Part shown: positions 20,156-30,235 of the stretch, one piece after another
Numbering within the stretch: the first letter of the stretch is position 1
How the letters are laid out: each line of letters starts with the position of its first letter
From: Symbiodinium sp. CCMP2592
Taxonomy: Eukaryota > Sar > Dinophyceae > Suessiales > Symbiodiniaceae
Length of the DNA stretch: 64,000 nucleotides
NCBI GenBank assembly: GCA_905221615.1
Contig: CAJNDT010005001.1
Coordinates: 175,001 to 239,000 of the forward strand
Direction: 5' to 3'
Notes under the pieces: generated by a model
Seen by the model: the letters and a program-made list of their open reading frames with translations, nothing else
The model's database searches: none
Told to the model about the DNA's origin: nothing
Made by a program: the position numbers and the translations under genes

Positions 20156-20245
20156 CCCTAAGGCTCCATAGTAGTTCCTTTTTGGGGTTCATATATAGAA
20201 CCCCATAAGGTCATCCCAAAAAGGAACTACCATGTAGCCTCTGGG
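20156..20245 (-). mobile_element. Family A MITE
   Basis: Left arm CCCTAAGGCTCCATAGTAG, right arm CTACCATGTAGCCTCTGGG. TA on both sides. Confidence 0.85.
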
Positions 20246-20433
20246 TAACAAATTAGATCAGAACTTCACTGACAACGCCAAGGCTTCTGATGCCATGGGT
20301 TCTTGCTTTGTCCGCAGATACCGGGTTCAGGGTTTGATGCTCAAACTTGCTTGCCCCAGGTCTGAGCCTTCCCGTCGCCTGCGGCTGGCTGGGGGCTTTC
20401 CAAACAGCGGCATAAGGCTCCTCGTGCCCTCAA

Positions 20434-20638
20434 GACTTACATGTGTATACCATACTACACATATATGGGTACGTATATGTATACATCTTTACACATAGAT
20501 ACATGCATACATGTACGTGTACGTATACACGTACATGCATATAGCATCTACATACTATATAAACGTACATGTACATACATATAAGCATAGTATAAACGAC
20601 ATGTACTTATACAAACACATGGTGTATATGTACATATA

Positions 20639-20669
<31 letters not shown>

Positions 20670-20787
20670 GAACTGAAACATACATGACTACGTACATACA
20701 TACATACACATGCATGCCTACCAATGTACATACATAGATACATACATGCAGGCATACATACATACAGGCCTAACGACTCAGATAAAT

Positions 20788-20825
<38 letters not shown>

Positions 20826-20894
20826 GTATACATACGTACGTAAGTCCGATATATGCCACCCCTGACCCAGGCAAGCCCCACTCCTCTGATCTCT

Positions 20895-20955
<61 letters not shown>

Positions 20956-21123
20956 CCCACGTTCTGTGAATTATGCTTGTGTGTACACGCAAATACATGC
21001 GTACATGCATGTGTGCTTTTTTTTGTGTGTGTGTATGTGTATGTGTAAGTGTACAGGTGTGTATGTGTGTATGTGTGTATGTATGTATGTATGTATGTAT
21101 GCATATATACATATATATATATA

Positions 21124-21156
<33 letters not shown>

Positions 21157-21200
21157 TACATCGATATATGTGTATATATGTACAGATATATACATACATA
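20434..21200. repeat. Compound microsatellite region
   Basis: TACA/CATA tetranucleotides, a TA tract (20788-20825), a (CT)n tract (20888-20952) and TG/TATG tracts in succession. No gene; long Tyr/Ile/His and Arg/Glu frames are repeat artefacts. Confidence 0.9.
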
Positions 21201-21336
21201 TACTTGAGCATCTTTGTGTCTATACACACATGCGCACAAAGTTGTAACTTCGGCATTTGCGTAAATGTACACACAGGACTAAAACTGTACCACCTGCGTG
21301 TAATAATGTACAACGTCTATGTATGACCTAAGAAAA

Positions 21337-21441
21337 CTAGGGTTGATGATGTAAATCCTGCATTACCCATAGTAAAGAATACCATAATTCCCATAGTTTA
21401 AGGCCATTGAGGTAATGCAGGATTTATATCATGAACCGTAG
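21337..21441. mobile_element. Family B hairpin element (uninterrupted)
   Basis: Arms CTAGGGTTGATGATGTAAAT / ATTTATATCATGAACCGTAG with inner CCTGCATTACC / GGTAATGCAGG. It is the empty-site reference for the nested copy at 47106. Confidence 0.85.
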
Positions 21442-21492
21442 TACGGACCAGCGAGCAACCAAGGCTCTGAAACCCGGGAGTAGCTGAATTAC

Positions 21493-22028
21493 CTGCGACA
21501 GCTCGTGCAGGAGCTCCTCGTCGCATACTGCATTTTGGGGGTTTCGGTACATTTTAGGGGTTTAGGGTTTAAGGTCCAGGTCAAGTTCAGGAAGGGGCTA
21601 GGGGAATGTAGGGTCCCCTTGACGGCCTCGGTTCAAAAAACCTGCGAACAGTGCTCATGACAGAAGCTGCCCCCCCAACTGCATCCATGTCCCTAATGCT
21701 GGAGACCCGGTATAAACCATCGAAGCGCTCGGCTCGACGATCGTCAACCAACCCCAAAACCCCGGAGCCCCAGAACCTGCTTACAAAAAATCGCGTGAAG
21801 CCCCGCATAAAACTCTGAACAAACATCGTTAAGAGGATCTCCTACACCGTAAAACCCTTAACCTTCTTTGAAAACCCTTCAATAATCAGGGTTTTGGGTT
21901 CAAGTTTGGAGCCCTTCAACCCGCAGCTCCATGATCTCTTGGATGCCGCGCACATCCAACTCATCAGCCTCCGGCCGCCTTTCGCGCAGGGGCCGCAGAT
22001 AGTCCAGGAGCTTGTCCAGAAGGCTGTC
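21493..22028 (-). CDS. Exon-like islands of an unknown gene (fragment)
   Basis: Three islands read as protein on the minus strand. 22028-21921 is 36 codons, starting DSLLDKLLDYLRPLRE and ending GIQEIMELR, preceded by AG and followed by GT. The second ends at 21642 before GT and contains VDDRRAERFDGLYRVSSIRD. 21531-21493 encodes AVCDEELLHELSQ before GTAATT. The intervening sequence is TTTAGGG-type text. The splice-like borders and charged amphipathic composition suggest real exons; the order and phase across islands were not proven and no family is recognised. Confidence 0.35.
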
Positions 22029-22048
22029 CTTCGAAAGAAGGTTTTAAG

Positions 22049-22160
22049 TTGGGTACTGCCCCCCATACAGTAACAGTCCCTGTTAGGGCTACTATTAAGG
22101 TCCGAATATGTCTATATTATGAATATTATCCAACTGTTACTGAGTGGGGGCAGTACCCAA
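22049..22160. mobile_element. Family I (hAT-like) MITE
   Basis: Arms TTGGGTACTGCCCCCCATAC / GTGGGGGCAGTACCCAA, then AGTAACAGT / ACTGTTACT. Flanking octamers GTTTTAAG (22041-48) and GTTTTGAG (22161-68) differ at one base, fitting an aged 8-base duplication. It shares the CTGCCCCC motif with family H. Confidence 0.8.
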
Positions 22161-22505
22161 GTTTTGAGAAGAGCACCTACAGTACTTGGTATAGGGTTCG
22201 GTGATGGTCGGTTCTATACTAGGGCGTATAGGGTTGAGGAAAGTTCTTGGCATTAAGGCTCTAAGGGTTTGCGGTTAAGGGCTTAGCGGGGCTTGGGGTA
22301 AAAGCTTTGGGGGGTATGTTCTTGCTTGATGGCCGCATGCTGAGGCATCTCGTCTTTCATGTCTCTTTGGGTAACATATGAGTGACAATTAACAAGTCTG
22401 TTACCCTTTTCGAACCCCCCCCCGGGCTCTCCGAGGTGCCGGCACTGGAGAAACCCTAGAACCCCAAACCCGATTCTGCACTACCAATCTTATGTTCAAC
22501 AGGTC
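22161..22505. other. Non-coding, no gene seen
   Basis: TTTAGGG-like text and unassigned sequence. Confidence 0.3.
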
Positions 22506-22629
22506 TACTTGGAGGATCATGGGACTTAGTAAGTAAGGTTTTAAACAAGGTAACTATACGTAAAATTACTTACAACCCCAATTAAGGTACTTATAACCGT
22601 ATTTAATAAGTCCCGTGACCCTTTAAGTA
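22506..22629 (+). mobile_element. Family D2 element
   Basis: Left TACTTGGAGGATCATGGGAC, right GTCCCGTGACCCTTTAAGTA. TA occurs at both outer ends, as in all D elements with both arms. Confidence 0.75.
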
Positions 22630-23165
22630 TGAGCTCTTGTTTAACAACCCCAACCACCGGCTCCTCTGCTTTGGTTATCGAGTGCCACTGTGGCTCAGGA
22701 TCCGATATCAGGGATTTGCTGCTGTTTGTAGGGGGCTACATTACCTGTAACGATGGACCCCTTAAAGGGGCCCTATTCTAATCGTGAAGGACCTGATTCC
22801 TAAACTCTCAACCCTAAACGTATACAAACATCGTGCAATCATGCCGGGAGAAGATCGATACGATATTGCGACTTGTTGAGGACGTGAACGGGCTGTCGGA
22901 TAAGGGCCATCTGGCATGTTTGCGAAAGCTTTGAGTGCTTAGTAACTCTCGGGCACACGCTCGGAAGGGTCTAGTACACGGACCCTCGGGGTATCCAGCA
23001 GGGTTGGGCTGTCAGTCGTGTTTGTTTGTGTGTACACACACACTACGCACGGGGTTGCAGAGTCAGGCTCCACGTTTTTCAGCGCATTGTATAAGTCAGA
23101 GAACTACTATTATTTATCCCATATTCTAGCATATTATCCAATATCACACCATCTTATTCCCTAAT
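22630..23165. other. Non-coding, no gene seen
   Basis: No bounded repeat or recognisable frame. Confidence 0.3.
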
Positions 23166-23216
23166 GTAAGGGCCTTAAATATCAAAATAGGGTTTTGGGG
23201 CCCACGATAGTGGAAG

Positions 23217-23347
23217 TTCTGCTAGACTGTCTGGTCCTAAGCCGGGAATGGGGGAATGGATCCCCATAGTAGTCCCTATATAATCCCCAATTATGGTCCC
23301 CATAACCGTATTCCCCATTCCCTATAAGAACCAGACAGTAGAAGCCT
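23217..23347. mobile_element. Family G hairpin element
   Basis: Arms ACTGTCTGGTCCTAAGCCGG with GGAATGGGGGAA / TTCCCCATTCCC with AAGAACCAGACAGT. The outermost part resembles the ACAGTAGAAGCC end of family F. A partial R element precedes it (23166-23208). Confidence 0.7.
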
Positions 23348-23930
23348 GCGGGAGTTTGCAGGAGTTGCGCAGTCCATGACGGGTCATGATTGAAGCTAAA
23401 CCCTACAAGCCCTCATAGGCGCATCATTTTGCTAAGAAAGAAGGAACGCTAAGCCCTAATCCCCGCGCAGTAGTCGGTCCTGACACTCCTCCTGGCCTTC
23501 CTTCTTGCTGGATTTCCGGATTCTCCTGAGTGCTTACATAGGGATTAATACGGCTTGTTGCAGAGTTTTGTAGAGATATTTTATAGTAAAATGGAAAATG
23601 TCAAGCATTTTAGAGGGATCCATGTGTTTGTTGAGGATTGTGTATCAATCTTTAATTTGGCGTTTAGTGGTGTAAGGTTCGTAAGATTTCTGGGTTTACG
23701 ACGTGTAGTGTTTCGGATACTCAGACAGCTCCCTAGGCAAGTTTTAGCCTTCATGGATTTTAGGGCGTCGAGTAGGCCCTTGGACACTGAACCCTGGACT
23801 AAGAGGGGACCCATTTTGATATCGTTGCTTGGGACGAACTGACCTGGTCAGTTGGAAATTGAAACCCATACGCCGCCAAGCCAAAAGCCGCAAGAAGCAA
23901 CTATGAATCTACACACCAACCTTTATTTAA
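23348..23930. other. Non-coding or unassigned frames
   Basis: Open frames of 77-95 codons on both strands at 23555-23842, none recognisable. Confidence 0.25.
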
Positions 23931-24020
23931 TGCATATGTATATATACATATATATATATATGCATATTTACATATATATATATATATGTATATTTATTTA
24001 TCTATATGTATATGTATTCC
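23931..24020. repeat. TA-rich microsatellite
   Basis: TATATACATATATATA-type tracts. Confidence 0.85.
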
Positions 24021-24178
24021 ACATCAATGCTAGGAAAACAAGAAAACACGACAGACCATGAGTGGTGCAGTGTTTTGCGCCAAGTCTCAGATTCGATGGG
24101 TCAAAATACCGTAGACCGCAGAGCCTGAAACCCATCGTCCTCGACGTGGATCGGGCACCTCGGGTCTCATGCGAAAAG

Positions 24179-24296
24179 TACTCGGAGGATCATGGGACTT
24201 AGTAAAGTGGGGTTATAAATAGGGTAACTATATTTATATCTTATAAGAACCAATATTAAAGAACCTTACTGGCCAAGTCCCATGATCCTCCAAGTA
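24179..24296 (+). mobile_element. Family D2 element
   Basis: Left TACTCGGAGGATCATGGGAC, right GTCCCATGATCCTCCAAGTA; arms of about 25 bases with one mismatch near the tip. TA at both ends. Confidence 0.85.
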
Positions 24297-24321
24297 AGAC
24301 TTTTGCGACCAGAGCTTCGGG

Positions 24322-24483
24322 CTACTGTTGGTAATATAATTCTTGCGTTACCTTAAGGCCCTAAACTATGGGAGTTCGTGAATAATGTGATTGAACCCTG
24401 CATTACCTTGAGGCCCCTAAACGATGGGAATTCTGGCATATTTCTTATTATTGGTAATGCAGGATTTATATCATGAGCCGTAT
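24322..24483. mobile_element. Family B element with duplicated left half
   Basis: The left arm phrase (GCGTTACCTTAAGGCC and TGCATTACCTTGAGGCC, each followed by CTAAAC(T/G)ATGGGA) occurs twice, and the right arm GGTAATGCAGGATTTATATC once. An internal partial duplication. Confidence 0.65.
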
Positions 24484-24711
24484 TAAGGGCCACCGGCATG
24501 CATTGAACAAACTTACCAAAAACGCCTATCGACTACAGGAATGCCGGCAGAAATCCTAAACCCTAAATCCCTAAACCATGGAGAACCCACCCATGGCACA
24601 CTTCGCTTTCATGGAGGATCGCTTCGATGGCCCGTGGTGTGCCGCCCGCTGGCGAAAGCCGAGTTTCAGATCCAGCACCGCCGGCTCCTGGTTTTGGGCC
24701 GCTTTAGGGTT

Positions 24712-24806
24712 TACCTTAACCCTGATCTTCCTACCTTTTTCAGGGCTCCTTATTATGATTTCCTTATATAAGTCCCGAAAAAGGAAGGTCCTTCAGGGTT
24801 AAGGTA
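24712..24806. mobile_element. Family Q hairpin element
   Basis: Arms TACCTTAACCCTGATCTTCC / GGAAGGTCCTTCAGGGTTAA, then CTTTTTC / GAAAAAG. Same core (CCTTATTATGATTTCCTTA) as the copy at 17749. Confidence 0.8.
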
Positions 24807-24854
24807 GGGTCAGTTTTGGGGCTTCTGGCTGTGGGCCGGTTTAGCTTTGAAGTA

Positions 24855-24940
24855 CGGTTTACGCTCTCGCAACTCGGACATGACTGACGAGGTCTCGGTC
24901 TCCGCAAGTACTTTGACTGGTCTGCAGTAGGAACTGATCA
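24855..24940 (+). repeat. Dispersed repeat U, copy 2
   Basis: CGGTTTACGCTCTCGCAACT, then GGACATGACTGACGAGGTCT and TACTTTGACTGGTCTGCAG. Matches copy 1 at 18863. Confidence 0.65.
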
Positions 24941-25038
24941 TATGGGTTTAGGGTTTACGGATTTAAGGTTTGGGGTGTACCGTTCCTTACAGGTTGCCTT
25001 CAAGGGTTCCTTAAGGTGATAGCAAGTAGAACTAGTAA

Positions 25039-25051
25039 TTAGGAGCAGAAT

Positions 25052-25090
<39 letters not shown>

Positions 25091-25494
25091 ACAGCCAGCG
25101 AGGAGGAATCACCAGTCGCCGTCGTCAATGTCGTCGTTATGTCGTCTCGGTCTTACGCTGGTCGCAGTCGTGCGGTGGCTGTTGTTGCGGTGGTGGCGTT
25201 GGCGGTGGTGGTGGTGATGGTGGTGTCGGCTACGGCGGGAAAAAGACGTTCTCCCATTCTTTAAACATCTCTAGACTGTACGTACAAAATGACGACCTGG
25301 TCTTTAGGGACGTCTGTGGTGATGACGACATGGTTATAAGGGCATGTGAGGCCGATGGACTTGGAAATGATGATGAGCATGACGACGATGACGGTTATGG
25401 CATGATGCTGGTGAAGACAAGGGTGCTGCTGGCCGTGAACATTTCGATGCCGATGGAGAAGGAGAAGGCGATCCGGAAGCTCGAAAAACCATGA
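25039..25494 (+). CDS. Open frame without early ATG, Ser/Gly/Asp-rich, possible exon
   Basis: After clustered stops (25027-25038) this frame runs 151 codons to TGA at 25492. It begins with a poly-Ser tract translated from the CAG repeat, has a Gly/Cys-rich middle (CCCGGGVGGGGGDGG), then a non-repetitive part LYVQNDDLVFRDVCGDDDMV and an Asp-rich patch (NDDEHDDDDGYG), and ends EKEKAIRKLEKP. The first ATG is late, so it would need an upstream exon. The opposite strand is also open (25261-25887), so the coding strand is uncertain. Confidence 0.25.
25050..25089 (+). repeat. (CAG)n trinucleotide repeat
   Basis: About 12 uninterrupted CAG units followed by CCACAGCCAGC. Depending on frame it encodes poly-Gln, poly-Ser or poly-Ala. 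Confidence 0.9.
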
Positions 25495-26086
25495 GAAACC
25501 TAACTGCGCAGAAGGAGACCCGAAGCTACTGAAGCCTCTTAGAGCCCCGGGCAAAGCTCCTTCATGCCAGCGGTCACATCCTCCGGAGCTCTTTCCAAGG
25601 TTGCAGCACGGATTTTGGGGATTTGGTGATCCGTGGTTCATGGGAGGTGTACTTAGGTTTACTGTATAGCGTTTCGGAGGTTGTGGTTTGGGAGGGAAAG
25701 GGAAGTGGACCAACAAGTTTGGGACAATTATGGGTTTCTGAATTTCCCTAGGTTTTTGAGTTTGGTTTCGGTGTACTAGCTGTATAGGACTATTCGGGAT
25801 CCTACATAAGGCCATTTTAAATAGGACCAAATCTTCAAGCCTCGCCACGCCCCTCGGTTGCACAACTCGCGTTTTGGGAACCGACAAACAAGAGCGTACA
25901 GCACTGCATCTGTCGACGACAACAGGGGTCTCCAGGGGTTATAGAGGTTAGGGTGTCGGTCATGATTCGGAGTAAAGCTTTTCTAGGCTCATGCAAAAAA
26001 CCTTTACCTAGATCCCCCAAAGTAGGTAAAAAATGGTCCAAAGCCTATAAAAAGCAATTATTCTACATACTTTTGGGGTCCAGGTA
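25495..26086. other. Unassigned
   Basis: A minus-strand frame (25261-25887) is open but has no recognisable motif. Confidence 0.25.
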
Positions 26087-26195
26087 CCCAGACCTTCCAA
26101 AATACCTTAATTAAGGAATATACCTGAAATTATAATAGGATCCCTAATATGAGTGAAGGTATATTCCTTAATTAAGGGGTTTTGGAAAGTCTGGG
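26087..26195. mobile_element. Family C element
   Basis: Arms CCCAGACCTTCCAAAATACC / GGGGTTTTGGAAAGTCTGGG. TA on both sides. Confidence 0.9.
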
Positions 26196-26282
26196 TAACA
26201 GTCAGTTCCAAGCCTGGCTTAACTTTCAAAGAGGGCCGTTGACGTCAGAGCAGTCGAGAATGTCTGGCAGGGTCGTCAAAAG

Positions 26283-26442
26283 CCCCCAAACCCTAAACCC
26301 TAAAATCTAAACCCCAAACCCGAAAACATAAACCCCAAACTCTAAACCCCAAACCCCAAATCCTAAACCCCAAACCCGAAAACCTAAACCCCAAACTCTA
26401 AACCCCAAACCCCAAATTCTAAACCCCAAACCCTAAACCCCT
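26283..26442 (-). repeat. Interstitial telomere-type block with higher-order repeat
   Basis: CCCTAAA/CCCCAAA/CCCGAAAA variants; a ~60-base segment (CCCGAAAACATAAACCCC and CCCGAAAACCTAAACCCC) is repeated. Confidence 0.8.
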
Positions 26443-26515
26443 AAGAAGGTTCCACACTCAAAATCCGACGTGCCAAGCTGGAGATCCCCTGAACCCAGAC
26501 TCTCTACTGATATGT

Positions 26516-26611
26516 GAGAGTTTCCGAAAATAGGGCACCCTGATCTACTACCCAAAATAGCAGGATACTTATTATAAGGACCCCAAAATAAGGTACTCTA
26601 GTTTTCGGAAA
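26516..26611 (+). mobile_element. Family E element, end cut by an A element
   Basis: Left arm GAGAGTTTCCGAAAATAGGG, right arm stops at TAGTTTTCGGAAA where the A element at 26613 begins. Confidence 0.75.
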
Positions 26612-26612
26612 G

Positions 26613-26702
26613 CCCTAAGGCTCCATAGTAGTTCCTTTTTGGGATTGCCTTATAGGATTCTATATATGTACCCCAAAAAGGAACTACTTTGGAGCCTTAG
26701 GG
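26613..26702 (+). mobile_element. Family A MITE
   Basis: Both ends of the CCCTAAGGCTCC / GGAGCCTTAGGG type. Flanks AG and TA do not match, probably because it sits at the broken end of an E element. Confidence 0.85.
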
Positions 26703-27448
26703 TAGGGCCATCGGGGCTGACCCTGGTTTGTTGCAAACCCGGCTCGACTTGCGGACGTCGAAATTAGGGCTTATAAGCTGTAGGCGATGTCGTTTAGGAC
26801 TTGAGGGTGGCGATGTAATCTGGGGGTCTTGATAAATAGAACAGGGTTTTGGGGCTCAGTATACAGTCATTACAACAAGGAGCCCCAAAAATTGTGTAGG
26901 CAGTTGTTAATGAGGCACCTATATGTCGTGACGGGAACAGTCCTCCATGATGAGGAAAGCTGGTGGCATCACGGCACCTCCATCCAGATCCGCCTCCACC
27001 TGCTTGGCAGGTATTTGGCACGTGCCGTAGCAGGTGCTCGTGTACCTGGGCTTTCGAGGAAGGTGTGGGTGTGGGGTCTAGTGAACTCTGGATAGAACTC
27101 AAGAAGCTGCAAAAATCACCCATGCTCCACGGTGAAGCTCGACATCAATAAACAGATCCTCCACAAAGGAGGTACACCCCAAATTCATTGGTAGACTCGG
27201 ATGAAGAAAGTAAGCCCCGTTTTGCATACTCAACCCTACCATAAGGAAATCCAAAACTCCTTAAACCCACCATGCACCTTTGCAGAACCCTTCAAAAGAC
27301 CCCGAACTCCCATTAAGCCCCAGACCCTTGCGCAACCCTTGAAGGACCCTAAACCTCCCTTAGATTCGAGCCCCTTTATCACCCTTAAAGAAATCCTTTT
27401 GAAGGGAACCCTTATAAAACTCCTACGAACCCCAGAGCCCAGGAGGGA
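26703..27448. other. Partial R element and ambiguous coding-like segment
   Basis: 26820-26922 resembles family R (GGGGGTCTTGATAAATAGAA). 26925-27130 is open on both strands with varied composition, so an exon is possible but its strand cannot be chosen. Confidence 0.3.
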
Positions 27449-27660
27449 CTAAACCCTAAACCCTGTTGCAATCCCTAGACCCTAAACCCCTAAGCCCCTA
27501 TACCCCTGAACCCTATAAACCCCTGAACCCCTAAACCCTAAATCCCTAAACCCCTAACCCCCTAGATCCTAAACGCTTGACCCTTTTTGCATCAGGACTT
27601 GTGCAATCGCCTGAACCCTGACCCTAAACCCCCAAACCCCTAAACCGCCCTAACCCCAGA
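27449..27660 (-). repeat. Degenerate telomere-type block
   Basis: Many CCCCTAAACCCTAAAT-like and CCCCTGAACCC variants. Confidence 0.75.
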
Positions 27661-27726
27661 GCCCAAGGGGCGGAGCCAGGGGCTCCGGGAGGCGTTGGTA
27701 GAAGGAGAGCTCTCCTCCAAGGCTTA

Positions 27727-27815
27727 CCCTAAGGCTCCATAGTAGTTCCTTTTGGGATTACCTTGTAGGATTCTATATATGTACCCCAAAAAGGAACTAG
27801 TTTGGAGCCTTAGGG
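27727..27815 (+). mobile_element. Family A MITE
   Basis: CCCTAAGGCTCCATAGTAG / CTAGTTTGGAGCCTTAGGG. TA on both sides. Confidence 0.85.
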
Positions 27816-28018
27816 TACCCGGTCTTCAGTTTAGAGTTTTTTTTTTGGAGCTCCTTTTTTACGCCTGCCCCTCATCCAGGCTTACACAAGGTCTTCAGCT
27901 TTTGGAGTTTGGGTTCCCGGGATATTTGGGGGGTTGTTAGGGGTTTAGGGATTTAGGGTTTAGGGTTTAGGGATTTAGGGGATTACAGGGTTTAACTAAA
28001 GATTTATCCGTTGAAGAT

Positions 28019-28080
28019 CTAGGATACCCAGTAACCTAGGACCCACAAAAAGGGAATAAGGGTACTACTGGGCATCCTAG
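28019..28080. mobile_element. Short hairpin element L
   Basis: CTAGGATACCCAGTA near the left and TACTACTGGGCATCCTAG at the right form a 62-base imperfect palindrome. Only one copy seen; no clear target duplication. Confidence 0.5.
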
Positions 28081-28430
28081 AAATACTTGTTCCATATGCT
28101 TTTTTTAAGCTGGGTTTACGGTTCCAGTACACACCCAGAGAGGATAATGACTGGACCTCTACAGGGTGTTGAAAAGGGCTCCTAGAACGTTCATAAAGTG
28201 TTTACAAACTTCGAAAATGTTTTGACAGGTTGTTATTGTAGTTATTCGCAGAAGACGATAAAAGGACGCGAGAACAATGCTCGTTCAGGGATCTATAGAC
28301 ATTCCTTAGTCATGTTCGAGACGGCCTTCGCGCGTGCGGAGTTTATGGCCCGTAGACTTTAGGGTTTAGGGCCTGAGTTTCAGGTCGAGGGCTTCAGAGG
28401 TTAAGCTCAAAAGTTTGGGCTTGAAGGGCT

Positions 28431-28546
28431 TACTTGGAGGCCCTTTTGACTTAGTAAGTCTACTTAGTATCCCCTAGAAGCCCTATTATAATCCCCATAA
28501 CCCACCTTACTAACCCTACTTACTAAGTCAAAAGGGCCTCCAAGTA
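28431..28546 (-). mobile_element. Family D element
   Basis: Perfect arms TACTTGGAGGCCCTTTTGAC / GTCAAAAGGGCCTCCAAGTA (extending to ~27 bases). TA at both outer ends fits a TA target duplication with CTTGGAGG as the true tip. Confidence 0.9.
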
Positions 28547-29280
28547 GGATTCACTTCACAGCGTGACACGTTGCACTGCGATCTCGGAGAGCCAACTGAA
28601 AGCTCAAAGGTTGTATGGCGGGTGGAAAAGGAAGCTTGAGTGATGCTGAATAGGTTTAATATGGCTTGCCGTTGTTCGGGATTTAGCGACCTAGTAACTG
28701 GATCCAACACAGATAGGCTCCTGGCTTATAGTGCCATTCTGGGGGGGGCGACATTGAGTGGTCTCGTGATTTAGGGGACGGTTTCACAGGCTTTTTTCCT
28801 CTATCGAATTGTCACAAAGGATCCGGTCCTGCCGTCACAGGCTTGAAGACGAGCCCGGGGTAGGTGACGCTCGTAAGGAGCTCCACATGCCCACCTTGCG
28901 AGAAGAGCACTAAGTAGGCACGATGTATGGACTTAAGGCAGGTGCGTTTAAAGCATGCACCATTTCAAGCTCGCAGACCCTCCAGGTAAGAATTACTTGT
29001 ATACTCGAGCCTTAGGCAAAGTTGCAGTCGCACTATTCCGCACCAACGCAAGCCGCGAATCAAAAGAGTCATCCCCAAGCAGGCGCAACCGTCAATTCCC
29101 AAACCCTGGCCCTTGCCGTTCTTCCCTCAACCCTCAACCGTAAACCTAGAACCGCATATCCAACAAAATTCGTAAGCCCACAACCGTGAAAGCAGATGCT
29201 GATCTTTGAAGAGTTTACTTGGGGCACCAGAACACAGACGTCTTCTCTTTGGGCTGTCGGAGCTTAGCCTGTGGGGTTTA
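28547..29280. other. Non-coding, no gene seen
   Basis: Short frames only. No bounded repeat. Confidence 0.3.
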
Positions 29281-29370
29281 CCCTAAGGCTCCAAAGTAGT
29301 TCCTTTTTGGGGTACATATATAGAATCCTACAAGGTAATCCCAAAAAGGAACTACTATGGAGCCTTAGGG
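29281..29370 (-). mobile_element. Family A MITE
   Basis: CCCTAAGGCTCCAAAGTAG / CTACTATGGAGCCTTAGGG. TA on both sides. Confidence 0.9.
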
Positions 29371-29802
29371 TAGAGTTTAGGACCGAATTGACCCGACTTC
29401 GGGTAGGTTCAGAGGAGCCCCTTTGGAGAGTTTGGAGGGCCAGTGGAGGGTAGATCCCTGAACCCTAAAAATCCGAGGTGTTACTTGCCGGGCTCAGTAA
29501 CTAGATGTCGAGCAGGAGTTTTGGAGTTGATGTTGTCGGCTTTGGGGTACGGGATTCTCGAGTTCATGGTTTAGGGGTCGCCGGATTACACTTTAAAGTG
29601 GCATCGGGCCACGGGTTCAGCATCGAGGGATTAGGACTTGTGATATGCGGTATCACCCCATCAGTCTGCTATCTCTGCACCAGTACTGTTGCAACAGACA
29701 CGACCTTGCAAACCAACAAACATTTGTAGGTGTGTGTAGGCAGGCTTCCATGCACATGCACATACGTTTATGTGTATGTACGCATGTGCATGTATGTACA
29801 TG
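29371..29802. other. Non-coding, no gene seen
   Basis: The right part is a short TGTATG/CATGCACA-rich stretch. Confidence 0.3.
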
Positions 29803-29911
29803 CCCAGGCCTTCCAAAATCCCTTAATTAAGGAATATACCTTAAATTATAATGGGATCCCTACATTGAATTAAGGTATATTCCTTAATTAAGGGATTTTG
29901 GAAGGTCTGGG
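29803..29911. mobile_element. Family C element
   Basis: Arms CCCAGGCCTTCCAAAATCCC / GGGATTTTGGAAGGTCTGGG. TG on both sides. Inserted in a TGTATGTA-rich stretch that continues on the right. Confidence 0.9.
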
Positions 29912-30235
29912 TGTATGTATGTAAGTGTCTGCATCTTTTTGAAATCCGCAGACTCCGAGCACCGAGCCCGAAGCCCTGATAACCTCAAATATCTGACACC
30001 CGTACCTCCCGAAGTAAGCCCAAGGGCCGACACAGCTAGACAGAAGCCGAAACAGTTATGCACTATGTCGTGCAGTGATGTAGCTTATGTTTATTTTTGT
30101 TTTGTTAATGGGCCCTTCTCGAACTGCAAAAAAAGGCTTGATACATCAAAACTCCTTTATTCGCGCTGCTTTCTCTACGCATAATGTTCCTAACCTTCCA
30201 CCATCCATTCACCGCTGCTTCTAAGCCGGTTCTTG

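Noticed and set aside
20555..21313. 252-codon minus-strand frame and overlapping frames
   Set aside because: Translations of TACA, TA and CT microsatellites.
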